Source of the DNA: Thalassotalea sp. PS06
Lineage (GTDB): Bacteria > Pseudomonadota > Gammaproteobacteria > Enterobacterales > Alteromonadaceae
DNA length: 64,000 nucleotides
Direction of reading: 5' to 3'
Assembly (NCBI RefSeq): GCF_007197775.1
Contig: NZ_CP041638.1
Coordinates: 2,542,001 to 2,606,000, forward strand
Both the position numbers and the translations under genes were made by a program. Below are positions 47,571 to 56,552 of the stretch, in pieces; positions within the stretch are counted from its first letter, which is position 1; each line of letters starts with the position of its first letter. A model generated the notes under the pieces. The model was given only the letters and a program-made list of their open reading frames with translations, did not search any database and was not told the origin of the DNA.

Positions 47571-49229
47571 ATGACTTATTCTTTACGTCCCTTTGTTGCC
47601 GCGATGACACTATCGGCGCTAACCTCGCTACCAGTGCTGGCACAGACCACCCTTATTAACAATGTAAAAGGTTACACCTTCACCGATGGTGAATTGATGA
47701 CCTTCAAAGCTTTGCAATTTACCAATGACAAGGTAGATCGTATCTACAAACTTACCGACACCATCGAAGCAAAAGCTGACGTAACCATCATCGACGGTGA
47801 AGGTCAGGTGATGTTGCCAGGACTTATCGATGCCCACGGCCACGTGCTTGGTTATGGTCTCAGCTTGATGCGAGTTGATTTAATGGGTTCGCCATCGGAA
47901 CAGGATTCGGTGCAACGGGTTATCGATTTTGCTAAGAAAAATCCGGATAGCAAATGGATTCAGGGCCGTGGTTGGAATCAGGTGCAATGGCCGAGTAATG
48001 AATTCCCTACCGCAAGTAGTCTTGATAAAGCTTTCCCGGATACGCCGGTAGTATTGTCTCGTGTAGATGGCCATGCGCTTTGGGTAAACTCAAAAGCTCT
48101 GGAACTCGCCGGTATCAACAGTGAAACCAAAGAAATCGATGGCGGCCAAATTATCCGCGGCGAAAACAATCAACCAACTGGAGTATTGGTCGATAATGCC
48201 ATGGATTTGGTGTTTGAAAAAATCCCGGCTCTTACTCAGGAAGATATGGAAACCGCGCTGATCAAAAGCATGAAAGATCTCGCCTCTCAAGGCCTTACTT
48301 CGGTCCATGACGCAGGTATTCGTGCTGACAACATCACCGCCTATCAAAGCCTGGTAAAAAAGCAGGCGATGCCAATTCGTGTTAACGCTATGGTCGATGT
48401 CACCGATCCAGGTTGGAAAGACATTCTGGCGCAGGGTAATCAATTAAGTGACGACAAAATGTTGCAAATTAACAGCGTTAAAATTTCTGCTGATGGTGCC
48501 CTGGGAAGTCGCGGTGCAGCTTTGATAGAAGACTATTCGGATATGCCTAATCATCGTGGCTTATTGTTACATGAAAACAAGGCGTTAAATGACATCATCA
48601 ACCATGCCATGCAATCTGGATTTCAGGTTAATATCCATGCCATCGGTGATAATGCTAACAAGATAGTTCTGGATAATTACCAAACCTCAATCAAACAAAC
48701 CAAAACCGAAAAACTGCGCCATCGTATCGAGCATGCTCAGGTGCTGCAGATGAGTGATTTTGACCGTTTCGCCGAAATGAATATCATTGCTTCGATGCAG
48801 GCGACCCATGCCACCTCTGACAAAAACATGGCGGAAGATCGCCTCGGTTCTGAGCGTATTAAAGGCGCCTATGCCTGGAAAACCTTGCTCGATAAAGAGG
48901 TCATTATCGCCGCCGGTTCTGATTTTCCGGTAGAATCTCCGAACCCATTCTTTGGCTTGCATGCATCATTAACCCGTCAGGATAAGGAAAATATGCCCAA
49001 AGGCGGCTGGTATCCAGAACAGGCGATGACGATGTCACAGGCTTTCAAAAGCTTCACCTTAGATGCGGCTTATGCGGGACATCAGGAAACCTACCTGGGC
49101 TCACTGGAACCAGAAAAACAAGCCGATTTCATTTTGGTCGATCAGGATATCTTTGCCATTTCCAAACAAAAAATCTGGAAAACCAAGGTTAATGAGACCT
49201 GGGTGGCGGGTAAAAAAGTCGAATTTTAA
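47571..49229 (+). CDS. Exported amidohydrolase, YtcJ-like
   Basis: 552 residues. Signal peptide (FVAAMTLSALTSLPVLAQ, cleavage near 24) followed by an amidohydrolase-3 domain: DAHGHVLGYG (HxH, about 88), GWNQVQWP, SADGALGSRGAALIEDY, HAIGDNANKIV, EHAQVLQ and GSDFPVESPNPF. The YtcJ group hydrolyses N-substituted amides of unknown kind. Periplasmic by signal peptide. No operon partner beyond tpx 68 bases downstream. Confidence 0.86.
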   Translation: MTYSLRPFVAAMTLSALTSLPVLAQTTLINNVKGYTFTDGELMTFKALQFTNDKVDRIYKLTDTIEAKADVTIIDGEGQVMLPGLIDAHGHVLGYGLSLMRVDLMGSPSEQDSVQRVIDFAKKNPDSKWIQGRGWNQVQWPSNEFPTASSLDKAFPDTPVVLSRVDGHALWVNSKALELAGINSETKEIDGGQIIRGENNQPTGVLVDNAMDLVFEKIPALTQEDMETALIKSMKDLASQGLTSVHDAGIRADNITAYQSLVKKQAMPIRVNAMVDVTDPGWKDILAQGNQLSDDKMLQINSVKISADGALGSRGAALIEDYSDMPNHRGLLLHENKALNDIINHAMQSGFQVNIHAIGDNANKIVLDNYQTSIKQTKTEKLRHRIEHAQVLQMSDFDRFAEMNIIASMQATHATSDKNMAEDRLGSERIKGAYAWKTLLDKEVIIAAGSDFPVESPNPFFGLHASLTRQDKENMPKGGWYPEQAMTMSQAFKSFTLDAAYAGHQETYLGSLEPEKQADFILVDQDIFAISKQKIWKTKVNETWVAGKKVEF

Positions 49230-49297
49230 CTTCTAGCCCCAGCGTAAAAACGTTAACATAACAATAACAAAGGTTAGATAAGGAATAGCCCCTAGCA

Positions 49298-49900
49298 ATG
49301 AAACATTTATTAATAACATTAGGACTTGTCACGTCCTTCACTGTCACGGCAAATACAGCTCCGTCTGCTGGTTCAACCGCAACGACAATGCCGGGCACTG
49401 CAACCACCAATGTGGTCACCGCCAGTGGCAAGCCTATCACCTTACTGGGTGAACCAATCAATGTCGGCGATGATGCACCGCAATTCTCCGTGGTTAACGA
49501 GAGATTTGAGAAAGTTTCGTTAAGCGATTTTGCCGACAAAACGGTAATGATTTCCGTGGTTCCAAGTTTAGATACTGGCGTTTGTTCAACTCAGACTAAA
49601 CGATTCAATAATGAGGTAGGTGGTTTACCAAGCGATGTGGTTCTATTGACCATTTCCAATGATTTACCATTTGCGCAAAAACGCTTTTGCACTCAAGAGA
49701 AAGTGAACAAAATCATGGTGTTATCCGATTCCGTATGGCGTGATTTTGGTAATAAATACGGGCTACTTATCAAAGATATGGGGCTTCTTACACGCGCCAT
49801 TTTGATCATCGATAAGAATGGTAAAGTCGCTTATAAAGAGCTGGTCAAAGATATCTCAAAAGAGCCAGACTACGATACCGCGTTAATGATGGTGAAGTAA
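49298..49900 (+). CDS. tpx: Thiol peroxidase Tpx with signal peptide
   Basis: 200 residues: a signal peptide (LLITLGLVTSFTVTANTA) and low-complexity linker precede the Tpx domain (from about 47). Peroxidatic Cys in SLDTGVCSTQT (about 97), resolving Cys in PFAQKRFC (about 131). Reduces lipid and hydrogen peroxides. Export differs from typical cytoplasmic Tpx; the reductant in the periplasm is unclear. AAGGAA upstream supports the start. Confidence 0.88.
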   Translation: MKHLLITLGLVTSFTVTANTAPSAGSTATTMPGTATTNVVTASGKPITLLGEPINVGDDAPQFSVVNERFEKVSLSDFADKTVMISVVPSLDTGVCSTQTKRFNNEVGGLPSDVVLLTISNDLPFAQKRFCTQEKVNKIMVLSDSVWRDFGNKYGLLIKDMGLLTRAILIIDKNGKVAYKELVKDISKEPDYDTALMMVK

Positions 49901-49914
49901 CACCAAGAAGTGAA

Positions 49915-50140
49915 CAGAATGCAGATGGCAGACAGCGGACATCTTGGCAAGTAGGCTTTAATTTAGACGGAAGACTGCGGTTATCTTGACAAGTTTGCTT
50001 TTTCTGATTTCTGCTGTCTGTGCACTGTGCACTTCAAGATTTTGACCGAGAATCAAAATCTCGGGACGACAGATGGCAGACTACGGATATCTTGGCAAGT
50101 ATGCTCTTTCTGAATTCTGCCCTCTGTGCACTGTAGTCTT
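49915..50140. repeat. GTCTGC-type dispersed repeat, two tandem diverged copies
   Basis: Two related units (about 49920-50035 and 50067-50135) share GATGGCAGAC, CTTGGCAAGT and TCTGTGCACTGT words. Between them is a hairpin GATTTTG/CAAAATC. An inverted third copy lies at 63867-63960. Confidence 0.7.
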
Positions 50141-50147
50141 TGCCTTG

Positions 50148-50750
50148 TTATTGCCCAAATCGTTTTGCGGTCTGCAGATAATCCAGTTCTTCTGAGGACG
50201 ACACCCGGTTAAGTACGGTATTGCGATGGGGAAAGCGGCCAAATTTCTCGATAATATCCGCATGTTGTTTGGCAAAATCTAACGCGTTTTGAATAACATC
50301 CAGATGCTGAGGCTGAAAATACTCGTCTTCTAATTCATTGAACTTGATGAGACAAAGGTTTTGCATCGCCAATGATTCACAGTGCTCCAGCGGATGATAA
50401 TAAAAGCATTTCTCAATCAGACACAGCGACTGGTCATAGCCTCTGTCTATTCCTTCCAGACAATAGTTAAGGGCAAGATTATCGAAAGCAAATGCTTTCG
50501 CGGTTCCTCGGTATATATTGCGAGACATTTGATCGAGTAAAATGATTAACGCCAAAGAGCCTCTTGGTTGTAGTTGCCATTCATCAAATTGACCAGATGC
50601 TGCCTGTTCAAGCAAGGTTTCAAATTTAACCTTTATCTCTTTGTCCTGCTCAGGCGTTGCCGCATACCAAAGTTTTCCCTGGTCACCTGAGGCCAATTCG
50701 TCTTTAATTTTACCAAACCAAAAATTTAGAACAGATTCAATACCTTGCAA
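50148..50750 (-). CDS. DUF924 family protein
   Basis: 200 residues, all-helical, with the family words VLNFWFG at the N-terminus, LALIILLDQMSRNIYRGTAKAFAFD and YYHPLEHCESL, and a C-terminal FGRFPHRNTVLNR. No signal peptide. The TPR-like fold has no known activity. The start is TTG with a distant GAGG, so the exact N-terminus is unsure. Confidence 0.82.
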   Translation of the reverse strand: MQGIESVLNFWFGKIKDELASGDQGKLWYAATPEQDKEIKVKFETLLEQAASGQFDEWQLQPRGSLALIILLDQMSRNIYRGTAKAFAFDNLALNYCLEGIDRGYDQSLCLIEKCFYYHPLEHCESLAMQNLCLIKFNELEDEYFQPQHLDVIQNALDFAKQHADIIEKFGRFPHRNTVLNRVSSSEELDYLQTAKRFGQ

Positions 50751-50810
50751 TTCTCAACAACCTCTTTTGTGATTTCTCGATAAAAAAATTTAAAAAAATT
50801 CAATGAATCC

Positions 50811-50840
50811 CTTGAATCGATTTTTCTCTGCCCCATATAA
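50811..50840 (+). promoter_or_regulatory. Sigma-32 promoter of hsp20 (copy 1)
   Basis: CTTGAAT and CCCCATATAA, 14 bases between CTTGAA and CCCCAT, match the heat-shock sigma consensus closely. About 90 bases of leader precede the gene. Confidence 0.85.
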
Positions 50841-50910
50841 ATAACTGTAGTCGCCATAATGGGTCTACATATAAACCGCCTGTTCTTTATGAAAGGCACA
50901 TCAAATTAAC

Positions 50911-50931
50911 ATATTGCTATAAATAGGATAT
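50911..50931 (+). promoter_or_regulatory. ROSE-like RNA thermometer hairpin, hsp20 copy 1
   Basis: AUAUU(G)CU pairs with AGGAUAU, leaving one G unpaired as in ROSE elements; the loop is AUAAAU. The paired strand contains the ribosome binding site AGGA (50925-50928) of the start at 50936. See the matching hairpins at 57702 and 58911. Confidence 0.72.
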
Positions 50932-50935
50932 GACT

Positions 50936-51394
50936 ATGCGTACTATTTCTACAGATTTTGCTCCACTATATCGTTCTTTCATCGGTGCTGAGCACTTAGC
51001 CTCCTTAATGGACAAAGCTACTCGAGCTGAAAAACAGCCTGCTTATCCACCATACAACATCGAATCTATCGCCGATGATAAATACCGCATCTCAATGGCC
51101 GTTGCCGGTTTTGTTGAATCTGAGTTGGATATTGAATCCAAAGAAAACTCATTAACGATCACTGGTACCAAACAAGCCAATGAAGACGATGCCAAGCGAA
51201 ATTTTTTATATCAGGGCATTGCTGAGCGCAATTTCGAGCGTAAATTCCAGTTAGCAGATCACGTTAAAGTCGTTTCTGCGCACATGGAAAATGGCCTGTT
51301 GCACATTGACCTGGAACGTGAAATTCCGGAAGCGCTGAAACCTCGCAAGATTGCCATTAACGGCAAAAGCTTGTTAGAAGGTAAAACCAGCTAA
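50936..51394 (+). CDS. ibpA: Small heat-shock protein, Hsp20/IbpA-like
   Basis: 152 residues. The alpha-crystallin domain (about 33-130) ends with the GLLHIDLEREIPE region; the N-terminus FAPLYRSFIGAEHLASLMD is of the IbpA class. Of two in-frame ATGs, the second is chosen because AGGA is seven bases from it and one base from the first. Holds unfolded proteins under heat stress. Single gene with sigma-32 promoter, thermometer leader and terminator. Confidence 0.93.
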   Translation: MRTISTDFAPLYRSFIGAEHLASLMDKATRAEKQPAYPPYNIESIADDKYRISMAVAGFVESELDIESKENSLTITGTKQANEDDAKRNFLYQGIAERNFERKFQLADHVKVVSAHMENGLLHIDLEREIPEALKPRKIAINGKSLLEGKTS

Positions 51395-51434
51395 CTCAAA
51401 AACGACGAATTTTCTCCCTTAAGTTTCTGTCGTT

Positions 51435-51468
51435 GAAAAGGCCCGCAATGCGGGTCTTTTCTTTTTCG
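51435..51468 (+). terminator. Rho-independent terminator of hsp20 copy 1
   Basis: AAAAGGCCCGC pairs with GCGGGTCTTTT around AAT, then CTTTTTC. Confidence 0.88.
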
Positions 51469-51700
51469 TTATCCCCTGAATAACAAGATCAAATATAACG
51501 ATTGCAATTTACCAGTAAAAAGACCTATATTAATTAGATAGTTAGAGTGAAGGCGATTACGTTAAATTACAAAATAATCATTTTATCCTGCCTTTATTGC
51601 TGACATACTATCCACAGTAATGCCCCCCATTAGCTTACGAGTTCGATTAAAAATAAACTCTTAAACTGAGAATCATTAACAATAATAAAGCGATTGTATT
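51469..51700. other. Intergenic, no gene seen
   Basis: About 230 A/T-rich bases before the glycosyltransferase; must carry its promoter. No operator or repeat recognised. Confidence 0.35.
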
Positions 51701-53050
51701 ATGTCTTCTTCGATCTGGGGCAAGTTAGCTCTTATCTGTTTCGGCTACCTGTTAACAGGCGGCTTTATCTGGCTCCACCTTCATTCAGATCCACAATTTT
51801 ACGCTGATTTGGAAGCCACAAGAATTGGCATTTTCCTGCTACTTTTACCAATATTGGTAAAGTACTTAATCCAATTGTTTGCATTACCACTGTATTTCTT
51901 CCGTCAATTAAAAATCGATAAAGAAGCCAAAAGCGCTAATCCATTGGGTGTATCGGTTCTGATCCCCGCATATAACGAAGCCAAAGGCATCATTGGCACA
52001 ATAGAGTCCGTGGTCAGCAACCAATACCCAGATTTACAAATCATCGTTATTAACGATGGTTCAACAGACGAAACCGAAGAATTAGTTGAAAATTACCTGA
52101 CAAAGTTTTCTTCAAGACGATTTTTAAAATCTCAATTTAAACCTGAAATCAAATATTTATCTCTGACTAATGGAGGTAAGGCACGAGCTTTAAATAAAGG
52201 TTTAAGGCTGGCAACAAAAGACATCGTAATGACCATTGATGGCGATTGTTTAATGGCACCAGATGCGATTAAAAATACCGTCAAACAATTTAATTCTCCG
52301 AAAGTTGGCGCGGTTGCAGGCAATGTGGTTATCGGCAACAAACGTAAACTCATTAGCATGGTTCAACAGCTCGAATACCTATGCGGTTTCTTCTTCCGCC
52401 GTGCCGACTCGGTATTCAATTCTGTATTTATTATCGGCGGTGCGGCGGCCAGCTACCGTCGTGATATTCTTACTCGCCTTGGCGGTTTCGACACAGATAT
52501 CATTACCGAAGATATCGAAATTTCATTGCGAATTTTGTCACTTGGTTTCCAAACGCGATATGCAGCCGATGCATTGACCTACACGGAAGCGCCATCGGAT
52601 TTTAAAGGCTGGTGTAATCAAAGACTAAGATGGAAATTTGGCCGCTTTCAAACCTTGATGAGATATCGTGATATGTTTTTTAGCAATAGCAAAAAGCACC
52701 ATAAATATCTGACATTACTTACATTACCAATCGCTGTGTATGGTGAATTCATTCTGTTGATTGAAGCGTTTCTTATCACCGCTTTTTTCGGTTACAGCAT
52801 ATACAGCGACAATTATGCGCCGCTGATGCTCCTTATTGGCCTGATCACCTTTATGACCTATATCCAGCTGCTTTGCCACCACGATCGCAAGCACTTCCTT
52901 AATTTGTGGCTTTTCGCACCAATAGCCTGGATTTTGTATTATCTGGTTGATGTTATCGAGTTTCAGGCACTTTATCGCAGCTTAAAACGTCTTCTGCAAG
53001 GCAAAGGTTTGCAATGGCAGCGTTGGGTTCGTGAAGGGGTCAACAGTTAA
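51701..53050 (+). CDS. Membrane glycosyltransferase family 2 (PgaC/NodC-like)
   Basis: 449 residues. Two N-terminal helices, a GT2 domain (VSVLIPAYNEAKGIIGT at 87; INDGSTDET; DGDC; TEDIEISLRI; QRLRWKFGR), then three or four C-terminal helices. The D, DxD, ED and QxxRW motifs are those of processive synthases of poly-GlcNAc, chitin or hyaluronan. No pgaA, pgaB or pgaD genes are adjacent, so the polymer is unknown. The ribosome site is weak. Confidence 0.85.
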   Translation: MSSSIWGKLALICFGYLLTGGFIWLHLHSDPQFYADLEATRIGIFLLLLPILVKYLIQLFALPLYFFRQLKIDKEAKSANPLGVSVLIPAYNEAKGIIGTIESVVSNQYPDLQIIVINDGSTDETEELVENYLTKFSSRRFLKSQFKPEIKYLSLTNGGKARALNKGLRLATKDIVMTIDGDCLMAPDAIKNTVKQFNSPKVGAVAGNVVIGNKRKLISMVQQLEYLCGFFFRRADSVFNSVFIIGGAAASYRRDILTRLGGFDTDIITEDIEISLRILSLGFQTRYAADALTYTEAPSDFKGWCNQRLRWKFGRFQTLMRYRDMFFSNSKKHHKYLTLLTLPIAVYGEFILLIEAFLITAFFGYSIYSDNYAPLMLLIGLITFMTYIQLLCHHDRKHFLNLWLFAPIAWILYYLVDVIEFQALYRSLKRLLQGKGLQWQRWVREGVNS

Positions 53051-53074
53051 GTATCGAGGCTTTCGCCTCGATAC
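53051..53074 (+). terminator. Hairpin after the glycosyltransferase
   Basis: GTATCGAGGC and GCCTCGATAC form a perfect 10-bp stem around TTTC directly after the stop codon. There is no T-run, so it may be an RNA-stabilising end rather than a terminator. Confidence 0.5.
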
Positions 53075-53258
53075 TGTTGCAGAGGTAAATAGCGTAGCTG
53101 GATAAAATGCAGTTCATTCATGCACAGCAAGGTTCAGCTCTGCTGTTACAGTACACATATCCTTTTATGCCAATAAGTTTGTGATCAAACCCTACCTGCC
53201 ATGCGTATTCTTTTATGAGTTTCAAACTACAATTGCACAGGTAAACAGGAGGCAGATT

Positions 53259-53711
53259 ATGCCCACCTACAAACGTCTCGGATACGCAGGGCTGCTACCC
53301 TTTGTTTTTGGGGTCGGCCTCTATGCATTCGATACCAGTATTTTTAATCTTACCGGCGACACATTATTCGTACTCTACAGCGCAGTCATTTTGAGTTTTC
53401 TGGCCGGTACACTTTGGGCCAATAGCCTCAAAAACAATGGTGAGGCGGTCTACGACAAAGAGCTCATTACATCCAACGTCATCTCCTTGATTGCTTTCGT
53501 CTGTCTGTTAATGAATTCGACCCTGATCGCCGTTACCTTGTTGCTTATCGCATACCTGCTTATCTTTAAACACGAAGCGACACTTGAAAACTACGCTGAG
53601 ATTTACCCTGACTACTTTTCGATGCGTAAATTGCTGACCCTAATAGTTAGTGCATTACACTTGTTATTAGCCGGCCTGATTTTGTTCCCTCATTTCGGTC
53701 AAGGAGCTTAG
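53259..53711 (+). CDS. DUF3429 membrane protein
   Basis: 150 residues from the ATG at 53259, preceded by AGGAGG at six bases; the longer frame is not used. Five helices: GYAGLLPFVFGVGLYAF, VLYSAVILSFLAGTLWA, VISLIAFVCLLMN, VTLLLIAYLLIF and LLTLIVSALHLLLAGLIL. The motif FLAGTLWA is typical of DUF3429. Its stop is one base before the next gene, with which it forms a unit. Confidence 0.85.
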   Translation: MPTYKRLGYAGLLPFVFGVGLYAFDTSIFNLTGDTLFVLYSAVILSFLAGTLWANSLKNNGEAVYDKELITSNVISLIAFVCLLMNSTLIAVTLLLIAYLLIFKHEATLENYAEIYPDYFSMRKLLTLIVSALHLLLAGLILFPHFGQGA

Positions 53712-53712
53712 G

Positions 53713-54114
53713 ATGAAGTTGAAAATTTTCTACGATGGGCAATGTCCATTGTGCTTGCAGGAAATGCGGTCATTGCAGCGTAAGAATGTCGATAACCTCA
53801 TTTATTTTGTCGATATCAACCGAGTCGATTTTAACGAGCGTTATCCCCACATTGATTTAGAGAAAGCTAAGGCTATCCTGCACGGCGAAGATGATAGGGG
53901 GGAGATATTACTTGGATTAGACGTCACCTACCGTGCCTGGACACTGGTTGGTGAGAAGTGGCGCGTTGCCCCACTACGGTGGCCTTTAGTCGACAAAGCC
54001 GCCGATAAAGCCTACTTGGTATTTGCGAAGAACCGCTTTAAAATTTCCCGATGGTTAACTGGTCAGGAACGGTTAAATTGCGATCAATGTGCTGATCTGA
54101 ACAAAAGGCCATGA
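53713..54114 (+). CDS. DCC-family (DUF393) thiol-oxidoreductase-like protein
   Basis: 133 residues with YDGQCPLCLQEM (CxxC at about 10-13), thioredoxin-like, and a C-terminal CDQC pair. The DCC family is named after the conserved D-C-C. AGGAGC and AGG lie before the ATG. Co-transcribed with the DUF3429 gene and probably the SDR gene. Confidence 0.85.
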   Translation: MKLKIFYDGQCPLCLQEMRSLQRKNVDNLIYFVDINRVDFNERYPHIDLEKAKAILHGEDDRGEILLGLDVTYRAWTLVGEKWRVAPLRWPLVDKAADKAYLVFAKNRFKISRWLTGQERLNCDQCADLNKRP

Positions 54115-54150
54115 ACAGGGCTCTTTCGCCAGCTGTTATCCGGGTAACCC

Positions 54151-54909
54151 ATGACGAATGCATTAATCATTGGCGCCAATAGCGCCATCGCTCACGCTAT
54201 TGCAGAGCAAATTCTGGAGCAACCGGGAAACCATGCATTATTGCGAGTTTCTCGCTCTTCCCTGCCTGAGATTCCTCAAACTCAATCAGGGGCATCCACG
54301 GTGTCCGACTGGCAATCGGATTATTCAGAACAGAGCATTGAAGCGATTTGCTCAAACATTGTAGCGACCGGGATGCACATCGACGCTGTATTCATTTGCA
54401 ATGGTGTTTTGCATGGCAATTTCGTCAACCAAGGTTCACACACTGATTTTTTCCCGGAAAAAAAACTTGAGGATGTGTCCCCTGCGGCCTTAAGTCATGT
54501 GCTCCAGAGCAACGCCATGCTTCCCTTACTTTGGCTGCAAAACCTGATCCCTTTATTCGCCACCAACCACCCCTGCAAAGTCGTGTGTTTTAGCGCCAGG
54601 GTCGGTAGCATCAACGACAACCGCCTTGGCGGCTGGTACAGTTACCGCGCCTCTAAGGCCGCACTGAATATGCTTTTGAAAACCGTTTCGGTTGAATTTT
54701 CGCGGCGGTTTAAAAAGGTCAAACTCATCGCCTTTCACCCCGGAACAACGGATACCCACCTGTCCAAACCTTTCCAGGCCAATGTACCTGCGGGCAAACT
54801 CTTCACCCCGAAATTTGTCGCATCGCAACTTTTAGATATTGTTCAATCCGTCGATTTTGATGGTCAGCTTAGTTACCTCGATTGGAATAATAACCCTATC
54901 GAGTTTTGA
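54151..54909 (+). CDS. SDR-family oxidoreductase
   Basis: 252 residues, Rossmann fold with ALIIGANSAIAHAIA (cofactor loop, about 5) and the catalytic YRASKAALN (Tyr and Lys four apart, about 168). Resembles the C-factor/CsgA-like SDR group that acts on unknown carbonyls or alcohols with NAD(P)H. Cytoplasmic. Follows the DCC gene by 36 bases. Confidence 0.85.
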   Translation: MTNALIIGANSAIAHAIAEQILEQPGNHALLRVSRSSLPEIPQTQSGASTVSDWQSDYSEQSIEAICSNIVATGMHIDAVFICNGVLHGNFVNQGSHTDFFPEKKLEDVSPAALSHVLQSNAMLPLLWLQNLIPLFATNHPCKVVCFSARVGSINDNRLGGWYSYRASKAALNMLLKTVSVEFSRRFKKVKLIAFHPGTTDTHLSKPFQANVPAGKLFTPKFVASQLLDIVQSVDFDGQLSYLDWNNNPIEF

Positions 54910-55079
54910 CCACCGATTTCGCATACATTTCAAACAGCTACCGCCCTTGCACATCGGCTAACACAGGGATTGCTATAGTTCAAAACGCAACAAATGAATT
55001 GTTGATACATCATTATGGCAATAGGATAAAAGCAGCTAGCAGTTGGTTACAGACATATTAATTGGCGATTACGATACCA

Positions 55080-55287
55080 GCTCGCCGGAATGGTAAAAAG
55101 CCAAGAAAATCTTCAAGATTCTTGGCGATAACGTTGAAACCGTAACCCGATGATTGCTTGATGGTGCCTTAAGCGCCAGCAAATCCGGAAGCAAGGTTAT
55201 GAGTTTACCGGTGACAAAAGTTTCAGTCGCTTGTTAACCGCTGCTTTTAATAAACGGGATTTATTTGCCGATATCGAAGGCGTCTAA
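55080..55287 (+). pseudogene. Possible decayed gene remnant
   Basis: Protein-like stretches occur in different frames: an AKKIFKILGDNVETVTR stretch ended by a stop, then, one frame over, QQIRKQGYEFTGDKSF to a stop at 55285. This looks like a frameshifted, interrupted C-terminus. Family unknown. It fills part of the 374-base gap between the SDR and oxidoreductase genes. Confidence 0.3.
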
Positions 55288-56252
55288 TCGACTGAAAGTA
55301 CCAGCTTACCGATATTGGCATTATTGGCCATTTTTTCATGGGCCTGATTTGCTTGCTGCCAGGAATAAACGCTATCGATTATTGGCGTTAATGAACCATC
55401 GGCAATAGCCTTACCAAAATCCTGCTCAAACCGGCCTACCAACTCGGCTTTATAATCATCGCTGCGATTACGCAGCGTTGATGCAAACAAACTTATCCGC
55501 TTACCAAGCATCTTCGCCATATCAAAGTCCTGACTAAAACGTCCGCCAAGAATTGCCAAAATAACAATACGACAATCAAGTGCTGCCACATTGATGTTTT
55601 TAGCGACATACTCGCCGGCCACCACATCAACTATGACATCAAACTGATAACGATTTTCCTTTGCCCAGGCAGCAAAATCCTGTTGTTTGTAATTAATGGC
55701 GATATCCGCGCCAAGGGCTTTACACGCCTGTGCTTTATCATCACTGCCCACGGTGGTTGCAACAAAGCAACCTTTCGCTTTAGCCAGTTGAATCGCTGCA
55801 CAACCCACACCTGAAGCGCCGGCATGTATCAATACTTTCTCACCTTCTTGGAGGTTGGCGATGGCGAACAGGCTCTGATAGGCGGTTAGAAAGGTTTCCG
55901 CAATCGCAGCACCTTGGGTTGGGGTTTTGTTTTCGGGCAGCGCCATCAGATGTGACGCTTTCACCTTCACAAATTCGGCATAACCGCCGCCCGGAACCAA
56001 TGCATAAACCGATTGCCCTGCCTGCCAGTTTTCAACATGACTTCCAATTTGTGCCAAGGTGCCAGATACTTCAATCCCGAGAATCTCCGACTCCCCTTTC
56101 GGTGCTGGATATTTGCCAGCTTTTTGCAGTAAATCCGCACGATTTATGCCAATTGCCAGAACCTGGATCAGACACTCATCGTCATCGATAACGGGTTGCT
56201 CTGTTTCTGAAAAAGTAAGTTGCTGTGTTTCATCGACCGCTAAATAACGCAT
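55284..56252 (-). CDS. NAD(P)H:quinone oxidoreductase, zinc-type alcohol dehydrogenase-like
   Basis: 322 residues of the PIG3/QOR branch of medium-chain reductases: GINRADLLQKAGKYP, the cofactor loop VLIHAGASGVGCAAIQLAKAKG (about 143) and VVDVVAGEYVAKN. No zinc ligands of the ADH class are seen. Reduces quinones or enoyl substrates using NADPH. AGAGAGAT precedes the ATG. Confidence 0.9.
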   Translation of the reverse strand: MRYLAVDETQQLTFSETEQPVIDDDECLIQVLAIGINRADLLQKAGKYPAPKGESEILGIEVSGTLAQIGSHVENWQAGQSVYALVPGGGYAEFVKVKASHLMALPENKTPTQGAAIAETFLTAYQSLFAIANLQEGEKVLIHAGASGVGCAAIQLAKAKGCFVATTVGSDDKAQACKALGADIAINYKQQDFAAWAKENRYQFDVIVDVVAGEYVAKNINVAALDCRIVILAILGGRFSQDFDMAKMLGKRISLFASTLRNRSDDYKAELVGRFEQDFGKAIADGSLTPIIDSVYSWQQANQAHEKMANNANIGKLVLSVD

Positions 56253-56552
56253 CTATCTCTCTCTGTATGCACGAAATTCCAATGTGGCATCCATAATAGC
56301 GGATTGTTGGCCCTGATGGCTAATGGACGCAACACCATTGCGTAAACCAGACCCTAAGCCACCAAACTGACGATGAGCGCAAGGCTCGAGGGGGAGAGAG
56401 CACCCCCTTTGTCGTTCCCCATATTAACTCCGTTTCATTTCAAGGGTGCTTTCAAGTGAACTACCCAGCGACCAAAGACCGCTGGATTTTATCGCTAGAG
56501 AATCGATAAATTTAACGTGCTGTCGATATTTCACCGACTATTCTTCAATATT
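56253..56552. other. Intergenic, possible end of the sigma-factor transcript
   Basis: Contains GGGGG/CCCCC and CCAGCG/CGCTGG inverted pairs that may form the 3' end of the rpoH-like transcript. No open frame of merit. Confidence 0.35.

Noticed and set aside
51701..53050. Cellulose synthase BcsA
   Set aside because: Too short, no PilZ domain, and no bcs neighbours; fits the PgaC/NodC size instead.
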